Below are positions 26,663 through 35,192 of a stretch of DNA of 64,000 nt, piece by piece. A program made the position numbers and the translations under genes. A model generated the notes under the pieces. The model saw nothing but the letters and a program-made list of their open reading frames with translations, did no database searches and had not been told where the DNA came from. Source of the DNA: DATFDN01 sp963767645 (lineage in GTDB: Bacteria; Pseudomonadota; Alphaproteobacteria; Acetobacterales; Acetobacteraceae); assembly GCA_963767645.1 (NCBI GenBank), contig CAVYEW010000018.1, forward strand, positions 310,001 through 374,000. Reading direction: 5' to 3'. Within the stretch, counting starts at the first letter, position 1; each line of letters begins with the position of its first letter.

Positions 26663-28125
26663 GCCTCAGCGTCTCCGCGGGCGTCGCGCCGCCGACCAGC
26701 GCCGCGGCCGCGGCCATGGGCCCGCGCACCCGCCTGCTGTTGAACGGCGCCATAGTGCCGACCCTGCTGCGCCTGGCTTGGCCGAACATCGTCGTCATGC
26801 TGGCGCAGGCCTCGACCGGGCTGATCGAGACTTGGTGGGTGGCGCATCTCGGCACCGACGCGCTGGCCGGCATGGCGCTGGTCTTCCCGGTGTTCATGAT
26901 GATGCAGATGCTCTCCGGCGGCGCCATGGGCGGGGGCATCTCCTCGGCCATCGCCCGGGCGCTCGGAGCCGGCCGCCGCGCCGACGCGGACGCGCTGGTG
27001 CTGCACGCCCTCGTTATCAACGGGCTGCTCGGCCTCACCTTCTCCGTCCTGGTGCTGGCCTTCGGCCCGGAGCTCTACAGGGCCCTGGGCGGCGAAGGCG
27101 CCTCGCTCAAGGCCGCGCTGCTCTATTCGAACGTCGTTTTCGCGGGCACTACGCTGGTTTGGCTGATGAACGCCCTCGCCAGCGTGATTTGCGGTACCGG
27201 CAACATGCTCGTCCCCTCGCTGGCCACCTGCCTCGGCGTGGTGTTGCTCGTGCCGCTCTCACCGCTCCTGATCTTCGGCACCGGGCCGCTCCCGGCGCTG
27301 GGCGTCACCGGCGCCGGGTTGGCGGTGGTGGCAACCACCGCGCTGACCGGGCTGTTCCTGGCCTGGTTCGTGCTGTCCGGGCGCAGCCTGGTCCGGTTGC
27401 GCCCGGCGCGGCCGCGGGCGGCCTTCTTCAACGACATCCTGCGGGTTGGCGCCGTTGGCTCCATCAGCACGCTACAGACCACCGTGACGGTAGCGCTCAC
27501 CACGGCGCTGGTGGGCGCGGCGGCCGGACCGGACGCCATCGCCGGCTACGGCACTGGTTCGCGGCTGGAATACTTGCTGGTTCCCCTGGTGTTCGGGCTC
27601 GGCGCCCCTCTGGTCGCCCTCGTCGGAACCAACATTGGCGCCGGCCAGCGGGCGCGGGCGCTGCGCATCGCGCTCACGGGTGCCGTGCTCGGCTTTGTCG
27701 TGACGGAGGCGATCGGGCTCGCGGCCGCGATCTGGCCGCACGCCTGGCTTGGGCTGTTCGGCCATGACCCGCGCATGGTCGAGACCGGCACCGCCTATCT
27801 CCGCAGCGTTGGACCGGCCTACGGGTTTTTCGGCCTCGGACTGTCGCTCTACTTCGCCTCGCAGGGCGCCGGCCGGCTGTTCTGGCCACTCTTCGCCGGG
27901 CTGCTGCGTCTGCTCATCGCGGTCGGCGGCGGCTGGGCGGTGCTGCGGGCAACGGGTTCGCTCGACTGGCTGTTCGCGGCACTCGGCGCGGCCCTGGTCG
28001 TCTATGGAGTGACACTCGCTGCCGCGGTCGGCTCGGGCGCCTGGTTCGGCCGGGACCCAGGAACTCGACCTGCGCCCATTCAAGGAAAGTTTCTGACGGT
28101 GCGGTGGAGGCGGCCGACGGGGTGA
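26659..28125 (+). CDS. MATE family efflux transporter
   Basis: A 488-residue inner-membrane protein with about twelve hydrophobic segments in two related halves, as in the MATE/DinF superfamily of drug and metabolite exporters. The first half has LAWPNIVVMLAQASTGLIET and GTDALAGMALVFP. The second repeats the pattern with DAIAGYGTGSRLEYLLVP and LVGTNIGAGQRARALRIAL. Its ATG overlaps the SDR stop (ATGA). Coupled to an SDR and a TetR regulator, it probably exports the compound that releases the repressor. Confidence 0.92.
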   Translation: MSLSVSAGVAPPTSAAAAAMGPRTRLLLNGAIVPTLLRLAWPNIVVMLAQASTGLIETWWVAHLGTDALAGMALVFPVFMMMQMLSGGAMGGGISSAIARALGAGRRADADALVLHALVINGLLGLTFSVLVLAFGPELYRALGGEGASLKAALLYSNVVFAGTTLVWLMNALASVICGTGNMLVPSLATCLGVVLLVPLSPLLIFGTGPLPALGVTGAGLAVVATTALTGLFLAWFVLSGRSLVRLRPARPRAAFFNDILRVGAVGSISTLQTTVTVALTTALVGAAAGPDAIAGYGTGSRLEYLLVPLVFGLGAPLVALVGTNIGAGQRARALRIALTGAVLGFVVTEAIGLAAAIWPHAWLGLFGHDPRMVETGTAYLRSVGPAYGFFGLGLSLYFASQGAGRLFWPLFAGLLRLLIAVGGGWAVLRATGSLDWLFAALGAALVVYGVTLAAAVGSGAWFGRDPGTRPAPIQGKFLTVRWRRPTG

Positions 28126-28296
28126 ACCGGAGCCTCTTCGTCCGGGGCAGACGGGCGCCGAACCTGGCCGAGGGCCAGGCTGCTCAGAGCGTAAGTGGCT
28201 TCATGCGTTCGCTCTGGGATCGAATCGAAGGCCCGCCGCCTTGATCCCCATCTCCGACCGACGCACATCTCGCCCAACCTGACGGGGAGACACGCG

Positions 28297-29784
28297 ATGG
28301 ACACCATGGTGCCAGAGGCGACCGAGGCGCGGATGCTGGTCGGCGGCGAATGGATCGGCGCCGAGAGCGGGGAGACGCTGGGCGTCGAAAACCCCGCCAA
28401 CCGCCAGGTCTTCGCCCGCGTCCCCCGCGCCGGCGCCGCCGATGTCGACCGCGCCGTCGCTGCCGCGGAATCCGCTTTCCCTTCCTGGAGCCGGGTGGCG
28501 CCTCGCGAGCGCGGGAAGCTGCTTGGGCGCATCGCCGAAGCGGTCGAGGCCGAGGTCGAGACGCTGGCCCGCACCATCGCGCGGGAGACCGGCAACGCGC
28601 TGCGCACCCAGGCGCGGGGCGAGGCGCGCATGACCGCCGACATCTTCCGCTATTTCGGTGGCCTGGGCGGCGAGCTGAAAGGCGAGACCCTGCCGCTCGG
28701 CGAGCATGTACTCAGCTACACGCGCCGCGAGCCGCTGGGCGTGGTGGGCGCGATCATCCCCTGGAACGCGCCGGTGATGCTGGGCGCCCTGAAGATCGCC
28801 CCGGCCCTGCTCTCCGGCAACACGATCGTCCTGAAGGCGGCCGAGGACGCCCCGCTCGGCGTGCTGATGATGGCCCGGATCTGCCAGGAGCATCTGCCGG
28901 CGGGCGTGCTCAACGTGCTGACCGGGCTTGGCGAGGAGTGTGGCGCTCCGCTGGCCCGGCACCCCAAGGTGCGCAAGATGTCGTTCACCGGCTCGACCGA
29001 GGTGGGCAAGAGCGTGATGCGCGCCGCCGCCGAGCGCATTGCCCCGGTCTCGCTGGAACTGGGCGGCAAGAGCCCGTCGATCGTCTATCCGGATGTCGGC
29101 ACCGAGGATTGGGTGATCGAGGGCATCGTCAACGCCATGCGCTTCACCCGCCAGAGCCAGTCCTGCACCGCCGGCTCGCGTCTGTTCCTGCACAAGCGCC
29201 ACTTCGACGCCTTCCTCGCGGCGCTGGAGGCCAAGACCAGCAAGCTGAAGCTGGGCGATCCGCTGGACGAGGCGACCGATATCGGCACCATCATCAACGA
29301 CAAGCAGTTCCGCAAGGTGTGTGGCTATGTCGAGGACGGGCTGAATCGCCAGGACGCGCGGGTGGTGTTCGGCGGCCTGCCGCCCCAGGAGGGAAAGCTG
29401 GCGGAGGGCTATTTCGCCATCCCGACCGTATTCGCCGGTGCCTCCAACGACTGGCGCTTGGCGCGGGAGGAAATCTTCGGCCCGGTCCTGGTGGCGATCC
29501 CCTGGGAGGACGAGGCGGAGGCGATCCGCATGGCCAATGACAGCCATTACGGCCTCGCCGCCTATGTCTGGACGCATGACATCACCACTGGGCTGCGTGC
29601 CGCGCACGCCATCGAAGCCGGCTGGGTGCAGGTGAACCAGGGATTGGGCCAGGTGCCCGGCCACTCCTACGGCGGCTACAAGCAGAGCGGCATCGGGCGG
29701 GAATTCTCGCTGGAGGGGATGCTGGACAGCTTCACCCAGCGCAAGAATGTCACCATCAGCCTGACTGCGCCGGCGCGAGAGTAG
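28297..29784 (+). CDS. NAD(P)-dependent aldehyde dehydrogenase
   Basis: A 495-residue ALDH-superfamily enzyme that oxidises aldehydes to acids. Conserved sites: PWNAPVMLGALKIAPAL (substrate/cofactor loop, ~165), FTGSTEVGKSV (NAD site), the catalytic Glu in LELGGKSPSIV, the catalytic Cys in QSQSCTAGSRLFL, and EEIFGPVLVAIPW. The ATG at 28297 is preceded by GGGGAGA and gives the usual N-terminus LVGGEWIGAESGET. The gene stands alone, 170 bases after the MATE gene. The C-terminal YGGYKQSGIGREF is standard. The substrate cannot be inferred. Confidence 0.94.
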   Translation: MDTMVPEATEARMLVGGEWIGAESGETLGVENPANRQVFARVPRAGAADVDRAVAAAESAFPSWSRVAPRERGKLLGRIAEAVEAEVETLARTIARETGNALRTQARGEARMTADIFRYFGGLGGELKGETLPLGEHVLSYTRREPLGVVGAIIPWNAPVMLGALKIAPALLSGNTIVLKAAEDAPLGVLMMARICQEHLPAGVLNVLTGLGEECGAPLARHPKVRKMSFTGSTEVGKSVMRAAAERIAPVSLELGGKSPSIVYPDVGTEDWVIEGIVNAMRFTRQSQSCTAGSRLFLHKRHFDAFLAALEAKTSKLKLGDPLDEATDIGTIINDKQFRKVCGYVEDGLNRQDARVVFGGLPPQEGKLAEGYFAIPTVFAGASNDWRLAREEIFGPVLVAIPWEDEAEAIRMANDSHYGLAAYVWTHDITTGLRAAHAIEAGWVQVNQGLGQVPGHSYGGYKQSGIGREFSLEGMLDSFTQRKNVTISLTAPARE

Positions 29785-29814
29785 CCACCGGCGCCGTCGC
29801 GGTCGGCCCTACCG

Positions 29815-29952
29815 CTACTTCTTGGCGTCCTTCGCTGGCGGCGCTGCCGATACCGGCGAAGGACGGAGGAACGTCGCGGCTGGCGCGACGGCCTTCTTCT
29901 TCGCTTTCGGCTTCTTGGCTTCCCGATTTCCTCGATTGTGATCTTTTGACAC
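29815..29952 (-). CDS. Small Lys/Ala-rich protein (45 aa)
   Basis: A 45-residue open frame too short for most gene calls. It starts at a GTG (29950-29952) with AGGAGAG nine bases upstream. The protein begins SKDHNRGNREAKKPKAKKK, then has APAATFLRPSPVSAAPP, and ends KDAKK. The start SKDxxRGNREAKKPK is shared by a short family of unknown function that I recall from other alphaproteobacterial genomes. The strongly basic composition suggests nucleic-acid or ribosome binding, but that is not shown. Confidence 0.7.
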   Translation of the reverse strand: MSKDHNRGNREAKKPKAKKKAVAPAATFLRPSPVSAAPPAKDAKK

Positions 29953-30026
29953 GGCCGCTCTCCTGGATAGTGCCGGCCAGCTTCCTCAGCTTCATGCCGG
30001 CCAATCCCAGATCGAGACGCGCCCGG

Positions 30027-30638
30027 CTACTTGCAACATGCGGCCGGCGAAAGCGCCGCTGCCACGGCCTCGCGCAGCGCCGGCAGGACTTCGGCCTTGA
30101 ACCACGGGGTCCGGCGCTCCCATCCGGCAGTCCGCCAAGACGGATGGGGCAGGGGGAAAGCGGCGGGCAAATAGTCGCGGAACCAGCGCACGCGCTCGCC
30201 GACCGCCCCCGCTCCGAGCGCATCGCGCTGCGCGTAGCCGCCGACCAGCAGCGTGAGCCGGATCGCCGGCATGGCGGCGATCAGGCGCGCGCGCCAGAGC
30301 GGGGCGCATTCCGGCCGCGGCGGGGCGTCGCCGCCATTTGGCAGGCGGCCGGGATAGCAGAGGCCCATCGGCACGATGGCGATGGCGGACTCATCGTAAA
30401 ACGCGGCCCGATCCATCCCCAGCCAGCTCCGCAGCCGCTCGCCCGAGGCATCGTTCCAGGGAATGCCGCTCTCATGCACCTTGGTTCCTGGCGCCTGCCC
30501 GGCGATCAGCACCCGCGCGGTGGGCGAGGCCCGGAACACCGGCCGGGGGCCGAGAGGCAGGTCCGTGCAGGCGCGGCAGGCGCGCGCGGCGGCGGCGATG
30601 GCGGCCAGGTCGGGAAGGATCGTGCTCTTAATTGACAA
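30027..30638 (-). CDS. Uracil-DNA glycosylase family protein
   Basis: A protein of about 203 residues in the iron-sulfur uracil-DNA glycosylase superfamily (COG1573, family 4-like). It would remove uracil from DNA in base-excision repair. Motif 1 is LIAGQAPGTKVHESGIPWND, and the C-terminal catalytic-loop motif is LPHPSWRTAGW. Four cysteines fit a [4Fe-4S] site: two in ACRACTDLPLG, one in GLCYPGR and one in RPECAPLW. The start is a TTG at 30638, or an ATT nearby, because the gene overlaps the end of cysNC by 11 bases. Longer upstream starts would run into cysNC coding sequence. Confidence 0.86.
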   Translation of the reverse strand: MSIKSTILPDLAAIAAAARACRACTDLPLGPRPVFRASPTARVLIAGQAPGTKVHESGIPWNDASGERLRSWLGMDRAAFYDESAIAIVPMGLCYPGRLPNGGDAPPRPECAPLWRARLIAAMPAIRLTLLVGGYAQRDALGAGAVGERVRWFRDYLPAAFPLPHPSWRTAGWERRTPWFKAEVLPALREAVAAALSPAACCK

Positions 30639-32466
30639 ACCCCCGCCGGCGCAGCTCATCGAACACCTGCTCGGCCAGCACCTCCGGCGCCCCTTCCAGG
30701 GTGCGCAGCCGGATCTCGGGGTCGAGCGGCTGCTCATACGGCGCGTCGACCCCGGTGAAGTTGCGGATCACCCCGGCATCGGCCTTCTTGTAGAGGCCCT
30801 TGGGGTCGCGGCGACGGCACTCATCGACCGGCGTATCGACGTAGATCTCCAGGAACTCGTCCTCCCGGACGGCCTCGCGTGCCAGCATCCGCTCGGCGCG
30901 GTACGGCGAGATGAACGAGACCAGCACGATCAGCCCGGCTTCGACGAACAGCTTGGAGACCTCGGCCACGCGGCGGATGTTCTCCACCCGATCGGCCTCG
31001 CTGAACCCAAGGTCGCGGTTCAGCCCGTGGCGGACATTGTCGCCGTCCAGGGTCATGGTGTGCCGCCCCTGCGCGAGCAGGCGCTTCTCCACCAGATTGG
31101 CGATGGTCGATTTCCCGGCCCCCGACAGGCCGGTAAACCACAGCACCACCGGGCGCTGGGACTTGAGCGCCGCCCGCGCCGCCTGATCGACGTCCAGGTG
31201 GTGCCAGTAGATCGGGCTGCGCGCCGAGGTGATCTCGCTCACCATCCCGGCGCCTACGGTGTTGCGGGTGAGCCGGTCCACCAGGATGAAGCCGCCCAGC
31301 TCGCGGCTTCGGGCGTAAGGCTCGCAAGCGACTGGGTGAGAGAGCGAGATGCTGACGCGGCCGATCTCGTTCAGGTGCAGCTCGCGCGCCGGTTCGTCCG
31401 CCAGCGTCTCGACGTCCACGCGGCTGGTGATCTCGGTCACGGTGGCGACCACGGCGCGCGTGCCGAGCATGAACAGATAGGCCCGGCCGCGGAACAGCGG
31501 CGTGTCGTCCATCCATACGATGCTGGCGGTTATCTGCTCGGCCTGCTCGGGCGCCGGGGCGACGGCGAGCACGTCGCCGCGCGAGGCGTCGATCTCGCGG
31601 TCGAGCACCAGCGTGACCGCCTGGCCCGCTGTTGCCTGTTCGAGGTCGCCGTCGGCGGTCACGATCCGCGCCACCCGCGCCTCGGTGCGCGAGAGCGCGT
31701 TGATCACCTTGGCCCCGGCGCGCAGCACGCCGCCGGCGAGCGTGCCGGCATAGCCGCGGAACGCATGATCCGGCCGAACCACCCATTGGACGGGAAGCCG
31801 CGTCGGCCCCGAAGCCGCGCCGGCTGTTTCCGCCTGTTCCAATGTCTTGAGCAAGGTCGGGCCGCGATACCATTCAATCCGCGCACTCGGTGCGACGACA
31901 TTGTCGCCGTCACGGGCGCAGACCGGGATCGCGCACACGCTCTGCCGGCCCAAACTCTCGCGCAAAGTCTCGAACTCGGCCCCGATCCGGTCGAACACAT
32001 CCTGGTCGAAGCCGACCAAATCCATCTTGTTCACGGCCAGCACGACCTGGCGGACGCCGAGCAGCGCTGCGATCGCGGCGTGACGGCGGGTCTGCGCCAG
32101 CAGTCCCTTGCGCGCATCCACGAGCAGGATCGCCAGGTCGGCGAGCGAGGCGCCGGTCGCCATGTTGCGGGTGTATTGCTGGTGTCCCGGCGCATCGGCC
32201 AGGATGAAGCGCCGGCGCGGCGTCTCGAAGTAGCGATAGGCGACGTCGATCGTCACGCCCTGTTCACGCTCTGCGGACAACCCATCCACAAGCAGCGCGT
32301 AGTCGAGGCCGTCCTCTACTGTGCCGAAGCGCCGGGAATCACGCTCCAGGACTGTCAACACGTCGTCAGGCACGGCGCCGCACTCAAACAGCAGCCGTCC
32401 GATCAGGGTGGATTTGCCGTCATCGACGCTGCCACAGGCGAGCACGCGCAGGATCGAGTCGGGCAT
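30628..32466 (-). CDS. cysNC: Fused sulfate adenylyltransferase large subunit / APS kinase
   Basis: A 612-residue bifunctional enzyme. Residues 1-~430 are CysN, an EF-Tu-like GTPase with GSVDDGKSTLIGRL (G1), DAPGHQQYTRNM (G3) and NKMD (G4), plus the beta-barrel domains. It uses GTP hydrolysis to drive ATP sulfurylase. Residues ~440-612 are CysC, APS kinase, with P-loop GLSGAGKSTIAN and DGDNVRHGLNRDLGF. Together with CysD it converts sulfate to APS and then PAPS in the cytoplasm. The start overlaps the cysD stop by one base. The same fusion (NodQ-type) is common in Alphaproteobacteria. Confidence 0.96.
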   Translation of the reverse strand: MPDSILRVLACGSVDDGKSTLIGRLLFECGAVPDDVLTVLERDSRRFGTVEDGLDYALLVDGLSAEREQGVTIDVAYRYFETPRRRFILADAPGHQQYTRNMATGASLADLAILLVDARKGLLAQTRRHAAIAALLGVRQVVLAVNKMDLVGFDQDVFDRIGAEFETLRESLGRQSVCAIPVCARDGDNVVAPSARIEWYRGPTLLKTLEQAETAGAASGPTRLPVQWVVRPDHAFRGYAGTLAGGVLRAGAKVINALSRTEARVARIVTADGDLEQATAGQAVTLVLDREIDASRGDVLAVAPAPEQAEQITASIVWMDDTPLFRGRAYLFMLGTRAVVATVTEITSRVDVETLADEPARELHLNEIGRVSISLSHPVACEPYARSRELGGFILVDRLTRNTVGAGMVSEITSARSPIYWHHLDVDQAARAALKSQRPVVLWFTGLSGAGKSTIANLVEKRLLAQGRHTMTLDGDNVRHGLNRDLGFSEADRVENIRRVAEVSKLFVEAGLIVLVSFISPYRAERMLAREAVREDEFLEIYVDTPVDECRRRDPKGLYKKADAGVIRNFTGVDAPYEQPLDPEIRLRTLEGAPEVLAEQVFDELRRRGFVN

Positions 32467-33377
32467 CAGAAATATCCCTCGCGCTTCTTCTTCTCCATCG
32501 ACGAGTCCTGGTCGAAGTCGATCAGGCGGCCGGCGCGCTCCGAGAGGCGGGTCTCGCGCATCTCGGCGACGATCTCCTCGACCGTCGCCGCCGCGGATTC
32601 CACGGCGGCGCTGAGCGGATAGCAGCCAAGGGACCGGAAGCGCACGAGGCGGGGCCGCGGCCGCTCGCCCGCGCGTAGGCGCATCCGCTGGTCGTCGACG
32701 ACGATGAGGGAGCCGCCGCGCTCCACCGTCGGGCGGGGCTTGGCGAAATAGAGCGGCACGACGTCGAGCCTCTCGTGCAGGATGTAGGTCCAGACGTCGA
32801 ACTCGGTCCAGTTCGACAGCGGGAAGACGCGCAGCGTCTCGCCGGGTGCCAACTGTCCATTGTAGAGCCGCCAGAGCTCTGGGCGCTGCAGCTTCGGCTC
32901 CCAGCTATGTCCGGGGCCGCGCACCGAGAACACGCGCTCCTTGGCGCGCGAGCGCTCCTCGTCCCGCCTGGCGCCGCCGATCGCGCAGTCGTAGCGGCCC
33001 GCGTCGAGCGCCTGTTTCAGCGCCTCGGTCTTCATCACCCGGTTGTAGGTGATGCTGTCGTGATCGAATGGGTTGACGTCCTGCCGCAGCCCTTCGGGGT
33101 TGGTGTGGACGCGCAGCTCCAGCCCGAGCCGCGCCGCGATCGCGTCGCGGAACGCGATCATGTCGCGGAACTTCCAGGTGGTGTCGATATGCAGCAGGGG
33201 AAACGGCGGGCGTGCCGGATAGAAGGCCTTGAGCGCCAGGTGAAGCAGGACCGAGGAGTCCTTGCCGATCGAGTACAGCATCACCGGACGCTCGGCCTGG
33301 GACGCGGCCTCGCGCAGAATGTGGATGCTTTCGGCCTCCAGTGAGTCTAGATGGGCCGGGCGTGACGGACGGGGCAT
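32466..33377 (-). CDS. cysD: Sulfate adenylyltransferase small subunit
   Basis: A 303-residue ATP sulfurylase catalytic subunit of the PAPS-reductase-like ATP-pyrophosphatase fold. SIGKDSSVLLHLALKAFYP holds the PP-loop (SxGKDS), near residue 37. LLHIDTTWKF and GGARRDEERSRAKERVFSVR are family motifs. With CysN it makes APS from sulfate and ATP. The ATG at 33377 is chosen from homology (LDSLEAESIHILREAA follows). The upstream region is short because the PDZ-protein gene is divergent, so the two promoters must share 33378-33501. No CysH or CysG gene is nearby. Confidence 0.95.
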   Translation of the reverse strand: MPRPSRPAHLDSLEAESIHILREAASQAERPVMLYSIGKDSSVLLHLALKAFYPARPPFPLLHIDTTWKFRDMIAFRDAIAARLGLELRVHTNPEGLRQDVNPFDHDSITYNRVMKTEALKQALDAGRYDCAIGGARRDEERSRAKERVFSVRGPGHSWEPKLQRPELWRLYNGQLAPGETLRVFPLSNWTEFDVWTYILHERLDVVPLYFAKPRPTVERGGSLIVVDDQRMRLRAGERPRPRLVRFRSLGCYPLSAAVESAAATVEEIVAEMRETRLSERAGRLIDFDQDSSMEKKKREGYF

Positions 33378-33501
33378 TGACTGTTCCGCTTTGGACTGCG
33401 GGGCATTACTGGAACCGGAATCTTGGTGCAACGCTGATGACAGGTGCCGTATGCCCCTTGCGCCGTTGGCAGCGGAGCGAAAAACGCCGATAAAGGACGT
33501 C

Positions 33502-34476
33502 ATGGCGAGCACGGATTGGGAAATCCCGGCTAATCTTCGACCGGACCCGCGCGATTATTCCTTCGACCTCGAGCGTGCCCTGAAAGCCGTGACGGGGTTA
33601 AAGACCTATGTCCCTGCCGACGCGTTCACGGCCGGCAACCTGGGGACCGAGCGGGCCGGCAGCGGCGTGGTGATCCGCGAGAGCGGGCTCATCGCCACGA
33701 TCGGCTACCTGATCACCGAAGCGGAGACCATCTGGATCACCACCGCGACCGGCCGTGCGGTCCCGGGCCATGCCCTGGCATACGACCAGGAGAGCGGGTT
33801 CGGCTTGGTCCAGGCTCTGGGCCGCCTCGACCTGCCGGCGATGGAGCTGGGCGACGCCGACGCCGTCCGGGTCGGCGATCACGCGATTTTCGCAGCCTCG
33901 GGGGGCAGCCACCGTGCGGTCGAGGCCCGGGTGGTCTACCGCCAGGAATTCGCCGGCTACTGGGAATACGTGCTGGACGAGGCGCTTTTCACCGCGCCCG
34001 CGCATCCCGTCTGGGGCGGCTGCGGCCTGATCGGCCGGGATGGAAAGCTGCTCGGCATCGGCTCGCTCATCCTCCAGCAGGGCGACGCCAAGGGAAAGCG
34101 GCACGACCTGAACATGGTGGTGCCAGTCAGCCTGTTGGCGCCCATCCTGGACGATCTGCTGACCTATGGACGGGTGAACCGCCCGGCGCGGCCGTGGCTG
34201 GGCATGTACGCGACCGAGTCCGACGATGAGTTGGTGGTCGGCGGCCTGGCCGATAACGGACCGGCCGAGGAAGCCGGGGTTCAGCCGGGCGACCGTATCC
34301 TCTCGGTGGACGGGGAGGAGGTTTCCGATCTCGCGTCATTGTGGCGGCGCGTCTGGGCGTGCGGCAGCGCCGGAGCGGAGGTGCATTTCCGGCTGATGCG
34401 CGACGACCGGGCCGTCAACATCACCATCCGCTCGGCCGACCGCGCGAAGTTCCTCAAGTCCCCCAAGCTGCACTGA
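33502..34476 (+). CDS. Trypsin-like (S1C/DegP-type) protein with PDZ domain, catalytic triad lost
   Basis: A protein of about 324 residues with the DegP/HtrA fold (residues ~45-215) and one PDZ domain (~230-315, GGLADNGPAEEAGVQPGDRI). The three catalytic positions are all replaced. The His of the family's TNxHV is Tyr in IATIGYLITEAE. The Asp of TDLALL is Gly in QESGFGLVQA. The Ser of GNSGGP is Trp in PVWGGCGLIG. I recall similar degenerate proteins, usually annotated as serine proteases, in other Alphaproteobacteria, with the same EFAGYWEYVLDEALFTAPAHP block. No signal peptide is seen, so a cytoplasmic binding or scaffold role is more likely than proteolysis. It overlaps the next gene (TGATG). 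Confidence 0.82.
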   Translation: MASTDWEIPANLRPDPRDYSFDLERALKAVTGLKTYVPADAFTAGNLGTERAGSGVVIRESGLIATIGYLITEAETIWITTATGRAVPGHALAYDQESGFGLVQALGRLDLPAMELGDADAVRVGDHAIFAASGGSHRAVEARVVYRQEFAGYWEYVLDEALFTAPAHPVWGGCGLIGRDGKLLGIGSLILQQGDAKGKRHDLNMVVPVSLLAPILDDLLTYGRVNRPARPWLGMYATESDDELVVGGLADNGPAEEAGVQPGDRILSVDGEEVSDLASLWRRVWACGSAGAEVHFRLMRDDRAVNITIRSADRAKFLKSPKLH

Positions 34477-35138
34477 TGCTGAAGGCCGCGATCATCCCGG
34501 TCACGCCGTTTCAGCAGAATTGCGCGATCCTGTGGGAGGAGGCCAGCCGGCACGGACTTGTCGTTGACCCGGGGGGCGAGGCCGATCGCATCCTGGATGC
34601 GGTCGACCGGCTCGGCGTCTCGGTGGAACGCATCCTGCTCACCCATGGCCATCTCGACCATGCCGGGGGCGCGGCCGAGCTGCAGGGATTACTGCGCGAG
34701 CGCGCCGGCGATCCGGCCGCGGTGCCCATCGAGGGACCGGACCGGCGCGATTCCTTCCTGCTCGACGAGATCGAGGCCCAGGCGCGCGCCTACGGTCTCG
34801 ACGGGCTCCGCGGCGTCACCCCGGACCGGTGGCTGACGGAGGGCGAGGCGGTCAAACTCGATCACCACGTCTTCGAGGTGCTGCACTGTCCGGGCCACAC
34901 GCCCGGCCATATCGTGTTCGTCAACCGCGCCGCCGGGCTCGCGGTGCTCGGCGACGTGCTGTTCCAGGGCTCGGTCGGGCGCACCGATTTCCCGTACGGC
35001 GACCACGCCGCGCTGATCCGCTCGATCGGTGACAAGGTGCTGCCGCTCGGGGACGAGGTTGTATTCCTGTGCGGGCACGGCCCGGGATCGACGATCGGCG
35101 CGGAACGGCAGAGCAATCCCTTTCTGCGGGGTCCTTGA
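34476..35138 (+). CDS. MBL-fold hydrolase, glyoxalase II-like (YcbL type)
   Basis: A 220-residue metallo-beta-lactamase-fold enzyme. The metal site is LTHGHLDHAGG (THxHxDH, near residue 57), then CPGHTPGHIVF with the third His, GDVLFQGSVGRTD with the bridging Asp, and LCGHGPGSTIG with the last His. Members hydrolyse thioesters such as S-lactoylglutathione. The start ATG overlaps the stop of the PDZ gene, so the two are co-translated. The E. coli relative is YcbL/GloC. Confidence 0.9.
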   Translation: MLKAAIIPVTPFQQNCAILWEEASRHGLVVDPGGEADRILDAVDRLGVSVERILLTHGHLDHAGGAAELQGLLRERAGDPAAVPIEGPDRRDSFLLDEIEAQARAYGLDGLRGVTPDRWLTEGEAVKLDHHVFEVLHCPGHTPGHIVFVNRAAGLAVLGDVLFQGSVGRTDFPYGDHAALIRSIGDKVLPLGDEVVFLCGHGPGSTIGAERQSNPFLRGP

Positions 35139-35192
35139 CAGCACCAGGCGCCCGGGCAGCATGGCGCGCATCCGACAACGGAGGGCCGACCG

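Noticed and set aside
33378..33501. Riboswitch or SAM-related leader between cysD and the PDZ gene
   Set aside because: Only 124 bases, with no recognisable SAM-II or SAM-SAH core. I found no stem pattern that I would defend.
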